DNA of 64,000 nt from Bacteroidia bacterium (GTDB lineage Bacteria; Bacteroidota; Bacteroidia; AKYH767-A; OLB10), in assembly GCA_016788165.1 (NCBI GenBank), contig JAEUTH010000013.1, positions 1-64,000 on the forward strand, written 5' to 3'. Positions within the stretch are counted from its first letter, which is position 1, and each line of letters opens with the position of its first letter. Of this stretch, positions 55,112-64,000 are shown piece by piece. The position numbers and the translations under genes were made by a program. Below the pieces are notes generated by a model, which made no database searches, had not been told where the DNA came from, and was given only the letters and a program-made list of their open reading frames with translations.

Positions 55112-57145
55112 ATGATGGAAAATAAAGAAACTGCCAACGAACAAACACCGGATAGTGTGCAACCCTTACATGAAAGCAATACAAATGCGCTTGCCGAAAT
55201 TTTAGAACAAACAGCACAAGCACAGGCCGAAACAAGTATGGTTACCATTAGCGAAGAAACAGATGCAGAAATAACCTTGGATCAATCACAACATCAAATA
55301 GCATCTGAAAAAATAGTAGAAGCAACAGGCGATGCACTACACCCGCAAGGCCATGCAACTACCGATGACGAACATGAAATATTGTTAGCAGCAGTTAGCC
55401 ATCATGTGGCCGAAACCGCAGAACATTTGGAGCATTATGAGCAAATGAACAAAGTGGAATTGATACATGCACTTAAGCCTGTTGTTGAAACGGATGACGC
55501 CTTATCGCAAAAGCAAAAAGCCAATGCCATACGCGATGCCTACCAAAAACTAACCGCACAGGAACGTGCCGAAGCATTGGCTAAATTTATTGAAGATGGT
55601 GGCGTTAAAAATGATTTCGAGAGCCGTAAAAGTGCTGACGACACTACGTTTGAAAGCCTATATGAAAAATATAAAAACAAAATAACTGCACAAACAGCAC
55701 AGGCTGAAAAACAGCGGCAGGAAAATTTAGAAATCAAACAAGCCTTATTAGCACGGTTAAAAAATTTAATTCAGCATGAGGAAAATATGCAGAAAGCATA
55801 TACTGAATTTAATGAGATACAAACACTTTGGCGTAATACAGGCTCGGTGCCAACAACACAAGCAAACGAACTACAGTTAAACTATAAAACTTACGTAAAC
55901 CGCTTTTACGATTTCGTAAAAATAAACCGCGAATTACAAGCGCTTGATCAGAAAAAAAATCTGCTTCTAAAAATCAATGTTTGTGAGCGTGCCGAGCAAC
56001 TAATGCTTGAACCCAGTATAAACCGCTCGTTAAGTTCGATCAATAACCTGATGCACGAATGGCGCGACATAGGCCCTGTATCTCGCGATCAGAAAGACGA
56101 AATTTGGAAACGGTTTAAAGGTGCAGTTGATAAAGTATTTGAACGCAAACGCGAACATGAAGAATCGCTTAAAGGGCAGCATGAAGAAAACTTAAAACTT
56201 AAAAACGAACTGATTGAAAAAATTGCACCGCTTGTAGATGTAGTGCATGAAAAACATCAGGCATGGCAAGATGCGTTAAAAGAAGTAATGCAATTAAGCG
56301 ATGCTTATAAAAAAGTGGGCCATGCTGCGCGCAAAGAAAACGAAGAAGCATGGGCAAAATTTAAAGCGTTATGCGATGTGTTTTTCAAAAACAAAAACGA
56401 GTTTTATCAAAGCCGTAAAAAAGAAAACGCATCAAACATTCAGCTAAAAACCGAATTGTGTATTGCTGCCGAAGGTTTACAAAACAGCGAAGATTGGAAA
56501 GCTACCTCGCAAGAGTTAGTTCGTTTACAGGATGAATGGAAAAAAATTGGCCATATTTATGATAAAGTGAATCAAAAATTATGGCTTCGTTTTAAAACTG
56601 CTTGCGATACATTTTTTAATCGTAAGAGCCAGCATTTTTCTTCGCTCGATAGCGAACAGGAAAATAATTATACAGCTAAAATGAAACTGATTGAATCGGT
56701 TGAACTTTTTAATCTGGGCGAAAACAATCAAGCTAATTTAGATCAGCTTAAAGAATTTCAACGTCAATGGTCGGCTATTGGCTTGGTGCCATTAAAAAAG
56801 AAAGACGAAGTACATCAACGTTTTAGGCAAGCTATTGATAAACTTTACGATCATTTAAAAATAGACGAACGCGAGAAAATGCGATCACGATATCAGACTG
56901 ATGATGCTCAAAATCGTAGCTATAAACAAAACAATGCCAAACCACGAACCGAAACCGGAGTGCTTAGCTCGAAAATAAGTGACCTTGCAAATGAGGTTAC
57001 GGTATGGCAAAATAATATTGGCTTTTTCAGCAAATCAAAAAATGCAGATGTTATACGTAAAGAATTTGAAGACAAAATTATTGCTGCCAAAAAAGAAATT
57101 GACAGTTTAAAACAAAAACTCAAAGCGTTAAAAGAAACCGAATAA
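55112..57145 (+). CDS. DUF349 repeat protein
   Basis: A 677-residue, highly charged, mostly helical cytoplasmic protein. The first 110 residues are acidic and low-complexity. Repeated DUF349 units follow from about residue 215, marked by recurring W+xIGxVxxxxxxxxWxxFK patterns such as WRDIGPVSRDQKDEIWKRFK, WKKIGHIYDKVNQKLWLRFK and WSAIGLVPLKKKDEVHQRFR. The end is a coiled coil (DKIIAAKKEIDSLKQKLKAL). Its role in Bacteroidota is unknown. It is a single gene with a terminator after it. Confidence 0.85.
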   Translation: MMENKETANEQTPDSVQPLHESNTNALAEILEQTAQAQAETSMVTISEETDAEITLDQSQHQIASEKIVEATGDALHPQGHATTDDEHEILLAAVSHHVAETAEHLEHYEQMNKVELIHALKPVVETDDALSQKQKANAIRDAYQKLTAQERAEALAKFIEDGGVKNDFESRKSADDTTFESLYEKYKNKITAQTAQAEKQRQENLEIKQALLARLKNLIQHEENMQKAYTEFNEIQTLWRNTGSVPTTQANELQLNYKTYVNRFYDFVKINRELQALDQKKNLLLKINVCERAEQLMLEPSINRSLSSINNLMHEWRDIGPVSRDQKDEIWKRFKGAVDKVFERKREHEESLKGQHEENLKLKNELIEKIAPLVDVVHEKHQAWQDALKEVMQLSDAYKKVGHAARKENEEAWAKFKALCDVFFKNKNEFYQSRKKENASNIQLKTELCIAAEGLQNSEDWKATSQELVRLQDEWKKIGHIYDKVNQKLWLRFKTACDTFFNRKSQHFSSLDSEQENNYTAKMKLIESVELFNLGENNQANLDQLKEFQRQWSAIGLVPLKKKDEVHQRFRQAIDKLYDHLKIDEREKMRSRYQTDDAQNRSYKQNNAKPRTETGVLSSKISDLANEVTVWQNNIGFFSKSKNADVIRKEFEDKIIAAKKEIDSLKQKLKALKETE

Positions 57146-57175
57146 AAAATGCCTCCATAACGGAGGCTTTTTTAT
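57146..57175. terminator. Intrinsic terminator between convergent genes
   Basis: Stem GCCTCC (57151-57156) and GGAGGC (57162-57167) with a 5-nt loop, an A-run before and T6 after. It serves the DUF349 gene and may also stop minus-strand transcripts from the pan run. Confidence 0.88.
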
Positions 57176-57184
57176 GCTTAAAAC

Positions 57185-57499
57185 TTATATATACTTATAC
57201 CAGGCAAAAAACTTTCGTTGCTCCAAATACCGTTGGTTGGTTTGATTGGCATACGCTTCGCGTTCAAAACAAATTTGGGTATAGGCCATCTGATGTTTTC
57301 TATAGCGAATTAAATTATAAAAATAATGCAACACATAACAAATGTAAAAAGGCAAAATGCACATTTCTAATTGTTGCCTGTAATGTATGCGTTCATGATT
57401 TAATGTGATGGCATTATGTTTTTGTGAAACGTGCATTAAAACAAAAGGGAATAACACGATACCACCAACCGGTAACCATTTAAAATAAAATAGCATCAT
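57185..57499 (-). CDS. Small HExxH-containing membrane-associated protein
   Basis: A 104-residue protein with an N-terminal hydrophobic segment (about 3-22), then NHERIHYRQQLE, an HExxH zinc-protease-like motif, a second hydrophobic segment (LPFYICYVLHYFYNLI) and a downstream CFEREAYANQ that could supply the third (Glu) ligand. It resembles a stripped-down M56/M48-like peptidase core, but is too short to be sure of activity. It begins 1 bp after the stop of the flippase-like gene and is the last gene of the panC-panD run. Confidence 0.65.
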   Translation of the reverse strand: MMLFYFKWLPVGGIVLFPFVLMHVSQKHNAITLNHERIHYRQQLEMCILPFYICYVLHYFYNLIRYRKHQMAYTQICFEREAYANQTNQRYLEQRKFFAWYKYI

Positions 57500-57500
57500 T

Positions 57501-58499
57501 TTAAACCACCGTTTTCTTACCGGTTGCTTGCGGCATTAAGGTTAAAGCAAGCAATGCCAATAAACCCAATACAACTATTTGCAACATTTGTGCAGTATGT
57601 AACAAAGTGGCAAATGCCAAACCATCTTCGTAAGCTACACCAAACAAAACCAATGCAGCCGACACCAATAAATGATAGGCACCAATGCCACCTTGTACAG
57701 GTGCAGTCATACCCAAACCACCGGCTACTAAAATAAAAAGCGATGCATTAAAGGTGAGCATGGAAGTACTTTGTAAAGCTTTAAAGCCAACAAATACCAT
57801 CATCAGATATAGCACCCAAATAAATGTAGAATGAAAAATAAATAGCGGTAAATTTTTTAATTTCTGAACCGACTTCAATCCGGTAAACACACCTGCAATA
57901 AAACCTCTGACTTTTTTTGCCATTGCATTGTTTGGCAGCATTATCCATTTAAAAACACAAAAAACAACAACCGTAGTGGCTGTAAAAATTAAAACCCATT
58001 GTATGGTATCTAATTCAAGTGGCTTATTTTTAAGCACATGCTGGGTTAAAAACGCATACATTAAATCGTATTGCCAAAGCAGTAAAAACAACATGGCCAC
58101 TAACAGTGTTAATACATCAATTACACGCTCAACTATTACGGTACCCAATAATACATCAAATGGAATATTTTCTTTTTTACCCAAGGTGCCACATCGGGTT
58201 ACTTCGCCCATACGGGGTAAGGCTAGGTTAGCAAAATAAGCTATACATACTGCATAAACCGAAGCCATAAAACGGGGTTTGTATCCGGCAGTTTCAATAA
58301 GCATATTCCAACGATAGGCTCGGCTAAAGTATGCTGCTACCGAACATATTACACTCAGCCAAACCCAAAACCAATTTGCATTTTTTATTTTTTGCCACGT
58401 TTGTTCGATATCAACATCTTTAAAAGTAAGCCATAGCAACAAAAGGCCAATGGCAAACATGGTACCGTATTTAATAACTTGTAAAAATGTTTTATTCAA
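57501..58499 (-). CDS. Lysylphosphatidylglycerol synthetase TM-region / UPF0104 membrane protein
   Basis: A 332-residue protein with about eight transmembrane helices. Motifs of the family are SRAYRWNMLIETAGYKP, YFANLALPRMGEVTRC, VERVIDVLTLL and TAPVQGGIGAYHLLV. Relatives include the flippase half of MprF and AglD-type proteins, thought to move lipids across the membrane; no lysyltransferase domain is attached here. It lies between panD (40 bp) and the HExxH gene (1 bp) on the same strand. Confidence 0.85.
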   Translation of the reverse strand: MNKTFLQVIKYGTMFAIGLLLLWLTFKDVDIEQTWQKIKNANWFWVWLSVICSVAAYFSRAYRWNMLIETAGYKPRFMASVYAVCIAYFANLALPRMGEVTRCGTLGKKENIPFDVLLGTVIVERVIDVLTLLVAMLFLLLWQYDLMYAFLTQHVLKNKPLELDTIQWVLIFTATTVVVFCVFKWIMLPNNAMAKKVRGFIAGVFTGLKSVQKLKNLPLFIFHSTFIWVLYLMMVFVGFKALQSTSMLTFNASLFILVAGGLGMTAPVQGGIGAYHLLVSAALVLFGVAYEDGLAFATLLHTAQMLQIVVLGLLALLALTLMPQATGKKTVV

Positions 58500-58539
58500 A
58501 ACTTAATAGTTGGCTTTATCATTTTGAAGCACAAAAAGA

Positions 58540-58884
58540 TTATAGCTTATTATCAGCATTCGGAAAAATAACAGCGGGGCGCCAAGCTTTTGCAGCTTCA
58601 AAATCCATACTTGCGTATGAAATTACAATAATAATATCGCCCACAATAAACTTGCGTGCTGCCGGCCCATTTAAACAAGCAATCCCGCTGCCGCGTTCGC
58701 CTTTAATTACATAGGTTTCGATACGCTCGCCATTATTAACGTTGAGCACTTGTACTTTTTCGTTCTCAATTAAGTTGGCGGCATCCATTAAATTTTCGTC
58801 AAGGGTAATGCTGCCTACATAATGCAAATCAGCTTGTGTAACGGCAAGCCTATGGATTTTCGATTTTAAAACTTGAATATTCAT
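58540..58884 (-). CDS. panD: Aspartate 1-decarboxylase
   Basis: A 114-residue pyruvoyl enzyme making beta-alanine from aspartate. Self-cleavage is expected at Gly24-Ser25 in [10 protein letters not shown], leaving the pyruvoyl group on Ser25. [20 protein letters not shown] and [11 protein letters not shown] are conserved. It is 28 bp downstream of panC, giving the two beta-alanine-to-pantothenate steps side by side. Confidence 0.95.
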   Translation of the reverse strand: MNIQVLKSKIHRLAVTQADLHYVGSITLDENLMDAANLIENEKVQVLNVNNGERIETYVIKGERGSGIACLNGPAARKFIVGDIIIVISYASMDFEAAKAWRPAVIFPNADNKL

Positions 58885-58912
58885 CGGTGCAAAAGTAGTT
58901 TTTTGCCAATTG

Positions 58913-59755
58913 CTACAAAGCCATGTTATCTATTAACCTGGTTTTGCTGGTAGTTACAGCCAAACAAATACGTTGGGGCGCTAACTGCCATTGTTGCAGC
59001 GGTTGTAGCGTTGCCGCATCTACAAATGAAACATACTCTAATCCAAAAATGCCGCTTCTTTCAATTTCATTTTTTACCCACTGTTTTAATTGGCCTGGTG
59101 TTTTATCTGATTTGAGTTTGCTGCAGGCTTCCATTGTTTTAAATATAACTGAAGCTTGTTTTCTTTCTTCTGTTGTTAAGTGGATATTGCGGCTACTCAT
59201 GGCCAAGCCATCGGTTTCGCGTATGGTGGCACAAGCAACAATTGAAATGGGAAGATTTAACTCGTTAACCATATATTTAATTATGGCTAACTGTTGAAAA
59301 TCCTTTTCACCAAAAAATGCAACATCGGGCATTACAGCATAAAATAAGTGGTTTACTACGGTTACCATGCCAGCAAAATGACCCGGTCTGAAAACGCCTT
59401 CCATAACGGTATCTAAACCATTTAAATTTATGGGCATTAGTTGCAATCCATCAGGATATAGTTCAGAAACTTCGGGCAAAAACAAAACATCACAATTAGC
59501 CTCATAAAGCAATGCCCTGTCGGCAGCAACGGTGCGTGGATACTTTTCTAAGTCGGTGGGATTATTAAATTGGGTTGGATTAACAAAAATACTACATATC
59601 ACTATATCGCAGGATGCTTTTGCTTGCCTAATTAATGCAATATGACCTTGATGTAAAGCACCCATAGTAGGCACAAAGCCAATTTTTTTACCACTGCTTC
59701 GGGCTGTTTGGATACATTTTAATAATTGCTGGCGCGTGTAAACTGTAAATAACAT
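58913..59755 (-). CDS. panC: Pantothenate synthetase
   Basis: A 280-residue ligase joining pantoate and beta-alanine with ATP. Motifs are [16 protein letters not shown] (HQGH at 35-38), [32 protein letters not shown] and the KMSKS-like AMSSRNIHL. panB is not in the window. It heads the panC-panD-flippase-HExxH run on the minus strand. Confidence 0.96.
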   Translation of the reverse strand: MLFTVYTRQQLLKCIQTARSSGKKIGFVPTMGALHQGHIALIRQAKASCDIVICSIFVNPTQFNNPTDLEKYPRTVAADRALLYEANCDVLFLPEVSELYPDGLQLMPINLNGLDTVMEGVFRPGHFAGMVTVVNHLFYAVMPDVAFFGEKDFQQLAIIKYMVNELNLPISIVACATIRETDGLAMSSRNIHLTTEERKQASVIFKTMEACSKLKSDKTPGQLKQWVKNEIERSGIFGLEYVSFVDAATLQPLQQWQLAPQRICLAVTTSKTRLIDNMAL

Positions 59756-59818
59756 CGGTTACCAAAAAATAAAGTGCATAATACTACTGCAAAATTTGGC
59801 GCTTCAAAACATATACAT

Positions 59819-59850
59819 AAAAAAAGCCCTTACCATTTAGGCAAGGGCTT
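59819..59850 (-). terminator. Intrinsic terminator of the SprB-type gene
   Basis: Arms AAGCCCTT (59824-59831) and AAGGGCTT (59843-59850) around an 11-nt loop; read on the minus strand it ends in a T-run (A-run 59819-59825), 18 bp after the adhesin stop. Confidence 0.85.
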
Positions 59851-59868
59851 TGAAAGCGTAACTAATTA

Positions 59869-62800
59869 CTACTGTACAATCAACCGCAAATTACGAACCT
59901 GATTGTTTATTAAGAACTGAAGTGTGTAAACACCTTTGGGAACTTCGCCTAAATTAAGGTTTATTTTATTATAGCCTTCTGCCGAATGTGCTGCAAAATG
60001 CATTATCTGATGGCCTGTTACGTCCATAACTTTTATGGTAACCGGCTCGGTATTTACTGCATAGTAGCTCAAATTAAAATTGCCTCTGTTTGGATTGGGA
60101 TATGCATTTAAGTTTAGTTCATCGCTTGCTGATTTTCCAAACTCAAACTTTGCACTTGGCGCACCCGGACAAGCCAAAGCTGTATTGGTTTGTGTACCCA
60201 AATTCCAAGATGAGTTTACTACACTAACCATGGTACGAATTTGTGCACCTGTGTTTAAGCTGCCACAACCTCCCAGAAAACTGTTTGCTTCATCATACAA
60301 TTGTTGTACTGTATAACCATAAAATGGCCCGGGTTCCACAATATTTAAATCGCGGAAATTAACCGTGCTCATTGAAGCGAAATCGGGGTTGGTTAAATCG
60401 AAACGGATGTTTAATGCCAATGCTACTAGTTGTGCAGCTAAGGTGTTTTGAAGACTTACCGTATCGGGGTTTACAAATGACTGATCTAAATCTTTTGGAT
60501 TACCGTTAGAAGGTAAAAAGTCTTTAACAGCTTGTGCTGTGGTAAATGATAATGTGTAACCTGTGTTGCAACCAAGCACTAACGAATCGTTAAATACACT
60601 TCCGAAATTATTATCCAAATAATTGGCTAAAGTGTCGCTTCCACTGGGCGGGTTATAGTAGGTAATAACATGGCCCGTAACAAAACCCAAACAAACAGGT
60701 GCCGGTTCATTTACAAATGCATTTGCTGTTTTAGTACAACCGTTTGCGTCAGTAACAGTTACTGTATAGGTGCCTGATATCAGTTGATTGGCTTGTGCAT
60801 TGGTTTGCCCATTACTCCATATATAAGTATAAGGCCCTACACCACCACCATTTATGGTAACTGTAGCTGTACCATCATTATTGCCATACGATGAGCAATC
60901 AGTACTAATTGTTGAAATACTTATTGCAGTTGGCTCATTAATTTTGGTGCTGTATGAAATAGTACATCCATTAGCGTCAGTAATTGTTACCGTGTAATTG
61001 CCATACTCTAAATTATTAGCTGATGAGGTGGAGTACCCGTTACTCCATTGGTAAGTATATGGTGCCGTACCACCTGTTGTGTTAAACGAAATACTACCGT
61101 CATTACCACCATTACAACTCACATTTTGTTTGGTTTTATTTCCATCTAAAACAGCCGGTTCGGAAATTGTAAAACCAAACATAGCTGTACATCCCAATAC
61201 ATTGGTTACAGATACCGTATAGTTTGAAGGTATCAGATTATTTACATCCTGACTTGTTGCACCATTATTCCATAAATATTGATACGGTGCTGCTACACCT
61301 TCAGTAATATCAATAGTTCCATTGTTAAGGCCATTGCAAGTAACATGGTTTTCGGCCCAGGTAATTTGTGGTTCGGGCAATGCCGTAACTACAAACGATC
61401 CACCTGTTGTACATGACAATGCATCTGTTACAGTTACTATATAGGTTGTAGCAGCTAAATTTGAACGGTTCTGAAGCGTACTGCCATCATTCCATAAAAA
61501 GGTATAAGGCGGCATACCTGAATTAACTGTAATTGCTATGGCACCGGTTGATGCACCCGTACAGGTTCCTGTTATACTTGCCGAAACACTCATACCATTA
61601 GGGCTACTAACATTAGCCGAACCCTGATAGGTACATCCATTAAAATCGCTAACGGTTACGGTATATAAAGTGGCACTTAAACCCGTTGCCGTAGCGGTAG
61701 TAGCACCATTACTCCATAAATAACTGTATGGCGGAACACCACCGGCACCAATTGCTTCAATGCTTCCATCATTTACACAATATGATGATTGATTTGTAAC
61801 ATTCAGTTGTGCAGTTACAGCATTTAATGGTTGATTAATTTTAATTGAAACCGTATCGGTACAACCATTTGCATCATAAATAGTGATGGTGTATAGTAGT
61901 GCCGTTAAGTTAAATCTATTTGATAGTGTTGAACCATCGCTCCACAGATAACCATACAATGGTGTACCACCATACGTTTGCCATACAACAGAGCCATCGT
62001 TGCCACCAAAACATGATACATTGGTTTTATTACGTAACGGAATCAGTTTAGCAGGTTCAATAATAGTTACAGAACTTATTGCCGTGCAACCCAATGCATC
62101 AGTAACTGTTGCCGTATAACTACCTGCACTTAAACCGACAATGTTTGTATTGGTACTACCGTTGTTCCATAAGTAAGTATAAGGAGATGTACCCCCTGAC
62201 GCAATGACGGTAGCATTACCATCTGTTAAACCAAAGCAAGTAATATTGCTGCCTGAAGTAATAGCAGTAGGTGCAGGGGGCGCATTTAATATAAATGTTG
62301 CCGATACAGTACAATTATTTTCATCGGCAATGGTTACTGTATAAGAACCCACGCCAACATTGTTTAACGCATCGGTAGTTGCACCTGTATTCCACATATA
62401 ATCATAAGGCGCTGTGCCTCCGTTTACAGCCAATTGAATACTGCCTCCAAACGGATTGCTACAACTTACTTGTTGCACGGTACCATTAACAGTAACCGGT
62501 GCCTGGCCACCAACCATTACCGTTTGAATTAAGCTACATCCTTTTTTATCTGTAACAGTTACTGTATAGGAACCTGTTGCTAAATTATGACGATTAGCTA
62601 CGGTAGCACCATCATTCCATAAATAATCAAATGGATTGGAACCCCCGGTAACTTGCGTAAAAATATGCCCATCATTACTACAAGCTGTAGTTACATCAAC
62701 CGGTGAACAAGTAATAACTATCTGTTCAGGTTGGGTAATTGTTTTTTCGGTTACCCTAACACAACCCGTAGCATCGGTTATAGAAAGTGTGTAGGTACCG

Positions 62801-64000
62801 GCTGCCATATTGGTTCTGTCTTTTGTTGTAACGCCATCATTCCACAAGAATGTGTAAGGCGGTACACCACCCCCAATCGTATAAACTACGGAACCATCAT
62901 TTCCACCAAAACAGGTTACATCCACCTCATCACCCGATGGTCGTATTTTTTTAGGCTGTTTAACGCGCGCACGCAATTTATCCTTACATCCATTCTGATC
63001 GGTAACCACAACTTTATATAATCCGGCAGTAAGGTGTGTTAAATCTTCGGTAGTGGCACCATTATCCCATGCATACGTATAGGCAGGCACACCACCTGTT
63101 ACACTTAAATCAATGGCACCATCATTACTACCATAGCATGATGTGTAGGTTATTACTTTGCTGCCATTTAATTTAACGGGTTGATTAATTGTTACGGTTG
63201 CACTATCAATACCACCATTAACATCCGTTACTATTACCGTATATGTTCCGGCCGGCAGACCCTGCACCGATGCTGTAGTTGCACCATGCGACCATGCATA
63301 GGTAAGCGGTGCTGCACCTCCTGTAACAAAAGCGGTTGCCTTACCGTTACTGTCGTTATAACATAAAACATCAGTCGAGGTTAGTGTAACATCCATAACA
63401 GTTGCTACACCAATAATAACAGTAACAGCACCAAAGCATCCACCGGCATCGGTTACACTTAGTGTATAGGTTCCGGGAGCCAGATTATTTCTATCGGGGA
63501 AAATGTTTCCGTCATTCCACAAGTAATAAATATTTCCGTATGCATTGTTTACAGTAATGTCTATGCTGCCATCGTTTGCACCAATAGAAGTAACATCTGT
63601 TTTTGTATAGGCTACCGTTAAAGCACAAGCCGGATCAACCAATACAATAGTTAACTCAGCAGTACATCCCGAGCCATCTGTTACAGTTACCGTATATGTT
63701 CCGGCTGCAACAGCTAATCTGTCTTCGGCAAAAGCGCCATCATTCCAAGTATAAGTTAAGGTGCCATTTGCATTGGTTACAGTTAAGTCAATAGAACCAT
63801 CGCTTGAGCCATGCATTGTTGGGTCGCTATGCGTTTCGGATAAAGTAATACTACAAGGCGGCTGTGAAATAGTAACCGATAATGTAGCTGAACAATTGCC
63901 GGCATCTGTTACTGTAACGGTATAAACACCTGCATATAAATTATAAACATCTTCGCTTAACTCGCCATTGCTCCATAAATACGTTACAAATCCGGCTGTG
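59869..64000 (-). CDS. SprB-repeat surface protein with T9SS sorting domain (5' end beyond window)
   Basis: The frame is open to the right edge: beyond the Met codon at 63816 the repeats continue (SVTISQPPCSITLSETHSDP), so that Met is internal and the gene is partial. In the window, 14 whole and one partial repeat of about 75 residues follow one another, each like CFGGNDGS...YLWNDGATT...AGTYTVTVTDxxGC. A unique region of about 200 residues then leads to a type A T9SS domain (AYPNPNRGNFNLSYY). Such proteins are exported by T9SS and displayed on the cell; SprB of Flavobacterium is the gliding adhesin. Adhesion or motility is likely, not proven. Confidence 0.92.
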   Translation of the reverse strand, partial: TAGFVTYLWSNGELSEDVYNLYAGVYTVTVTDAGNCSATLSVTISQPPCSITLSETHSDPTMHGSSDGSIDLTVTNANGTLTYTWNDGAFAEDRLAVAAGTYTVTVTDGSGCTAELTIVLVDPACALTVAYTKTDVTSIGANDGSIDITVNNAYGNIYYLWNDGNIFPDRNNLAPGTYTLSVTDAGGCFGAVTVIIGVATVMDVTLTSTDVLCYNDSNGKATAFVTGGAAPLTYAWSHGATTASVQGLPAGTYTVIVTDVNGGIDSATVTINQPVKLNGSKVITYTSCYGSNDGAIDLSVTGGVPAYTYAWDNGATTEDLTHLTAGLYKVVVTDQNGCKDKLRARVKQPKKIRPSGDEVDVTCFGGNDGSVVYTIGGGVPPYTFLWNDGVTTKDRTNMAAGTYTLSITDATGCVRVTEKTITQPEQIVITCSPVDVTTACSNDGHIFTQVTGGSNPFDYLWNDGATVANRHNLATGSYTVTVTDKKGCSLIQTVMVGGQAPVTVNGTVQQVSCSNPFGGSIQLAVNGGTAPYDYMWNTGATTDALNNVGVGSYTVTIADENNCTVSATFILNAPPAPTAITSGSNITCFGLTDGNATVIASGGTSPYTYLWNNGSTNTNIVGLSAGSYTATVTDALGCTAISSVTIIEPAKLIPLRNKTNVSCFGGNDGSVVWQTYGGTPLYGYLWSDGSTLSNRFNLTALLYTITIYDANGCTDTVSIKINQPLNAVTAQLNVTNQSSYCVNDGSIEAIGAGGVPPYSYLWSNGATTATATGLSATLYTVTVSDFNGCTYQGSANVSSPNGMSVSASITGTCTGASTGAIAITVNSGMPPYTFLWNDGSTLQNRSNLAATTYIVTVTDALSCTTGGSFVVTALPEPQITWAENHVTCNGLNNGTIDITEGVAAPYQYLWNNGATSQDVNNLIPSNYTVSVTNVLGCTAMFGFTISEPAVLDGNKTKQNVSCNGGNDGSISFNTTGGTAPYTYQWSNGYSTSSANNLEYGNYTVTITDANGCTISYSTKINEPTAISISTISTDCSSYGNNDGTATVTINGGGVGPYTYIWSNGQTNAQANQLISGTYTVTVTDANGCTKTANAFVNEPAPVCLGFVTGHVITYYNPPSGSDTLANYLDNNFGSVFNDSLVLGCNTGYTLSFTTAQAVKDFLPSNGNPKDLDQSFVNPDTVSLQNTLAAQLVALALNIRFDLTNPDFASMSTVNFRDLNIVEPGPFYGYTVQQLYDEANSFLGGCGSLNTGAQIRTMVSVVNSSWNLGTQTNTALACPGAPSAKFEFGKSASDELNLNAYPNPNRGNFNLSYYAVNTEPVTIKVMDVTGHQIMHFAAHSAEGYNKINLNLGEVPKGVYTLQFLINNQVRNLRLIVQ
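60705..64000 (-). repeat. SprB-type coding repeat array
   Basis: Imperfect repeats with a period of about 225 nt, fully in frame within the adhesin gene and continuing past the right edge. The conserved points are the NDGS, LWN(D/N)G, GTYTVTVTD and GC motifs. DNA identity between units is modest, so the repeats are old and individually diverged rather than a fresh expansion. Confidence 0.85.

Noticed and set aside
63814-63816. Met codon as start of the SprB-type gene
   Set aside because: The frame continues upstream without a stop to base 64000 and encodes further repeat sequence, and no signal peptide follows this Met.
60705-64000. Regular repeats suggesting a CRISPR-like or satellite array
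   Set aside because: The period is about 225 nt, the units are diverged and lie wholly in one open reading frame with SprB motifs, so they are protein repeats.
1-64000. tRNA, rRNA, CRISPR, prophage or defence-system genes
   Set aside because: I found no cloverleaf-like tRNA, rRNA stretch, phage structural gene, nuclease-helicase defence pair or spacer array; all large frames fit other families.

Overview
The window looks like chromosome of a Bacteroidota bacterium, probably near Chitinophagales/Sphingobacteriales (the order is a guess). The evidence is an AT-rich sequence, type IX secretion (T9SS) C-terminal sorting domains on a secreted M14 carboxypeptidase and on a very large SprB-repeat surface protein, a TonB-receptor-type barrel with a CarboxypepD_reg domain, an S46 dipeptidyl-peptidase, a DAHP synthase-chorismate mutase fusion, and promoter-like sequences of the Bacteroidota type (TTG, about 19 nt, TAnnTTTG or TAnnTTCG) in place of Shine-Dalgarno-rich starts.

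Layout. 1-3.7 kb is an accessory-looking edge: hairpin-forming DNA, the decayed C-terminus of an IS21-type IstB ATPase, then three stand-alone genes with wide spacers (alpha/beta hydrolase, methyltransferase, erythromycin-esterase homologue). 3.7-15.4 kb is mostly minus-strand core genes (bestrophin, a 56-residue zinc-ribbon protein, YifB/ComM, phosphoheptose isomerase, retropepsin-like protease, malate dehydrogenase, heme A synthase, aspartate kinase, MacB-like permease), interrupted by the plus-strand secreted carboxypeptidase. 15.6-25 kb is mostly plus strand: an outer-membrane receptor and small barrel, two YdeI/DUF1801-type proteins, an alpha/beta hydrolase and two linked amidohydrolase genes. 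25-32.3 kb is the minus-strand cell-shape cluster purH-mreB-mreC-mreD-mrdA-rodA. 32.4-42.6 kb holds an M1 peptidase, aromatic-amino-acid entry enzyme, a CarboxypepD_reg protein, a thioesterase-like protein, a GT-C-like membrane protein, a C-terminal processing protease, dCMP deaminase and an S46 peptidase predicted to be DPP11-like. 42.8-49.3 kb is plus strand: recJ, a Tat-type N-terminal nucleophile asparaginase, an aldo/keto reductase, FadL-type porin and an SGNH lipoprotein. 49.5-54.8 kb pairs a DUF1972 glycosyltransferase and a sugar-nucleotide epimerase (minus) with divergent cysC-cysD-cysN (plus), which make PAPS. 55-59.8 kb has a DUF349 protein and a minus-strand panC-panD-flippase-HExxH gene run. 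From 59.9 kb to the right edge runs the 3' part of a SprB-repeat adhesin, still open at base 64000.

How it fits together. Peptide use is a recurring theme: secreted M14 carboxypeptidase, M1 aminopeptidase, S46 dipeptidyl-peptidase, S41 protease, asparaginase and secreted amidohydrolases. Envelope building is another (MreBCD/PBP2/RodA, phosphoheptose isomerase, glycosyltransferase, epimerase, flippase-like protein). I see no tRNA or rRNA, CRISPR array, prophage or defence island. I do not see a complete new system. The strongest oddities are an exact 60-bp tandem duplication that doubles a promoter-like box ahead of the S46 gene, an amidohydrolase gene pair in which two of three modules have lost the HxH metal ligands, the small zinc-ribbon gene, and the sulfate-activation genes next to polysaccharide genes.
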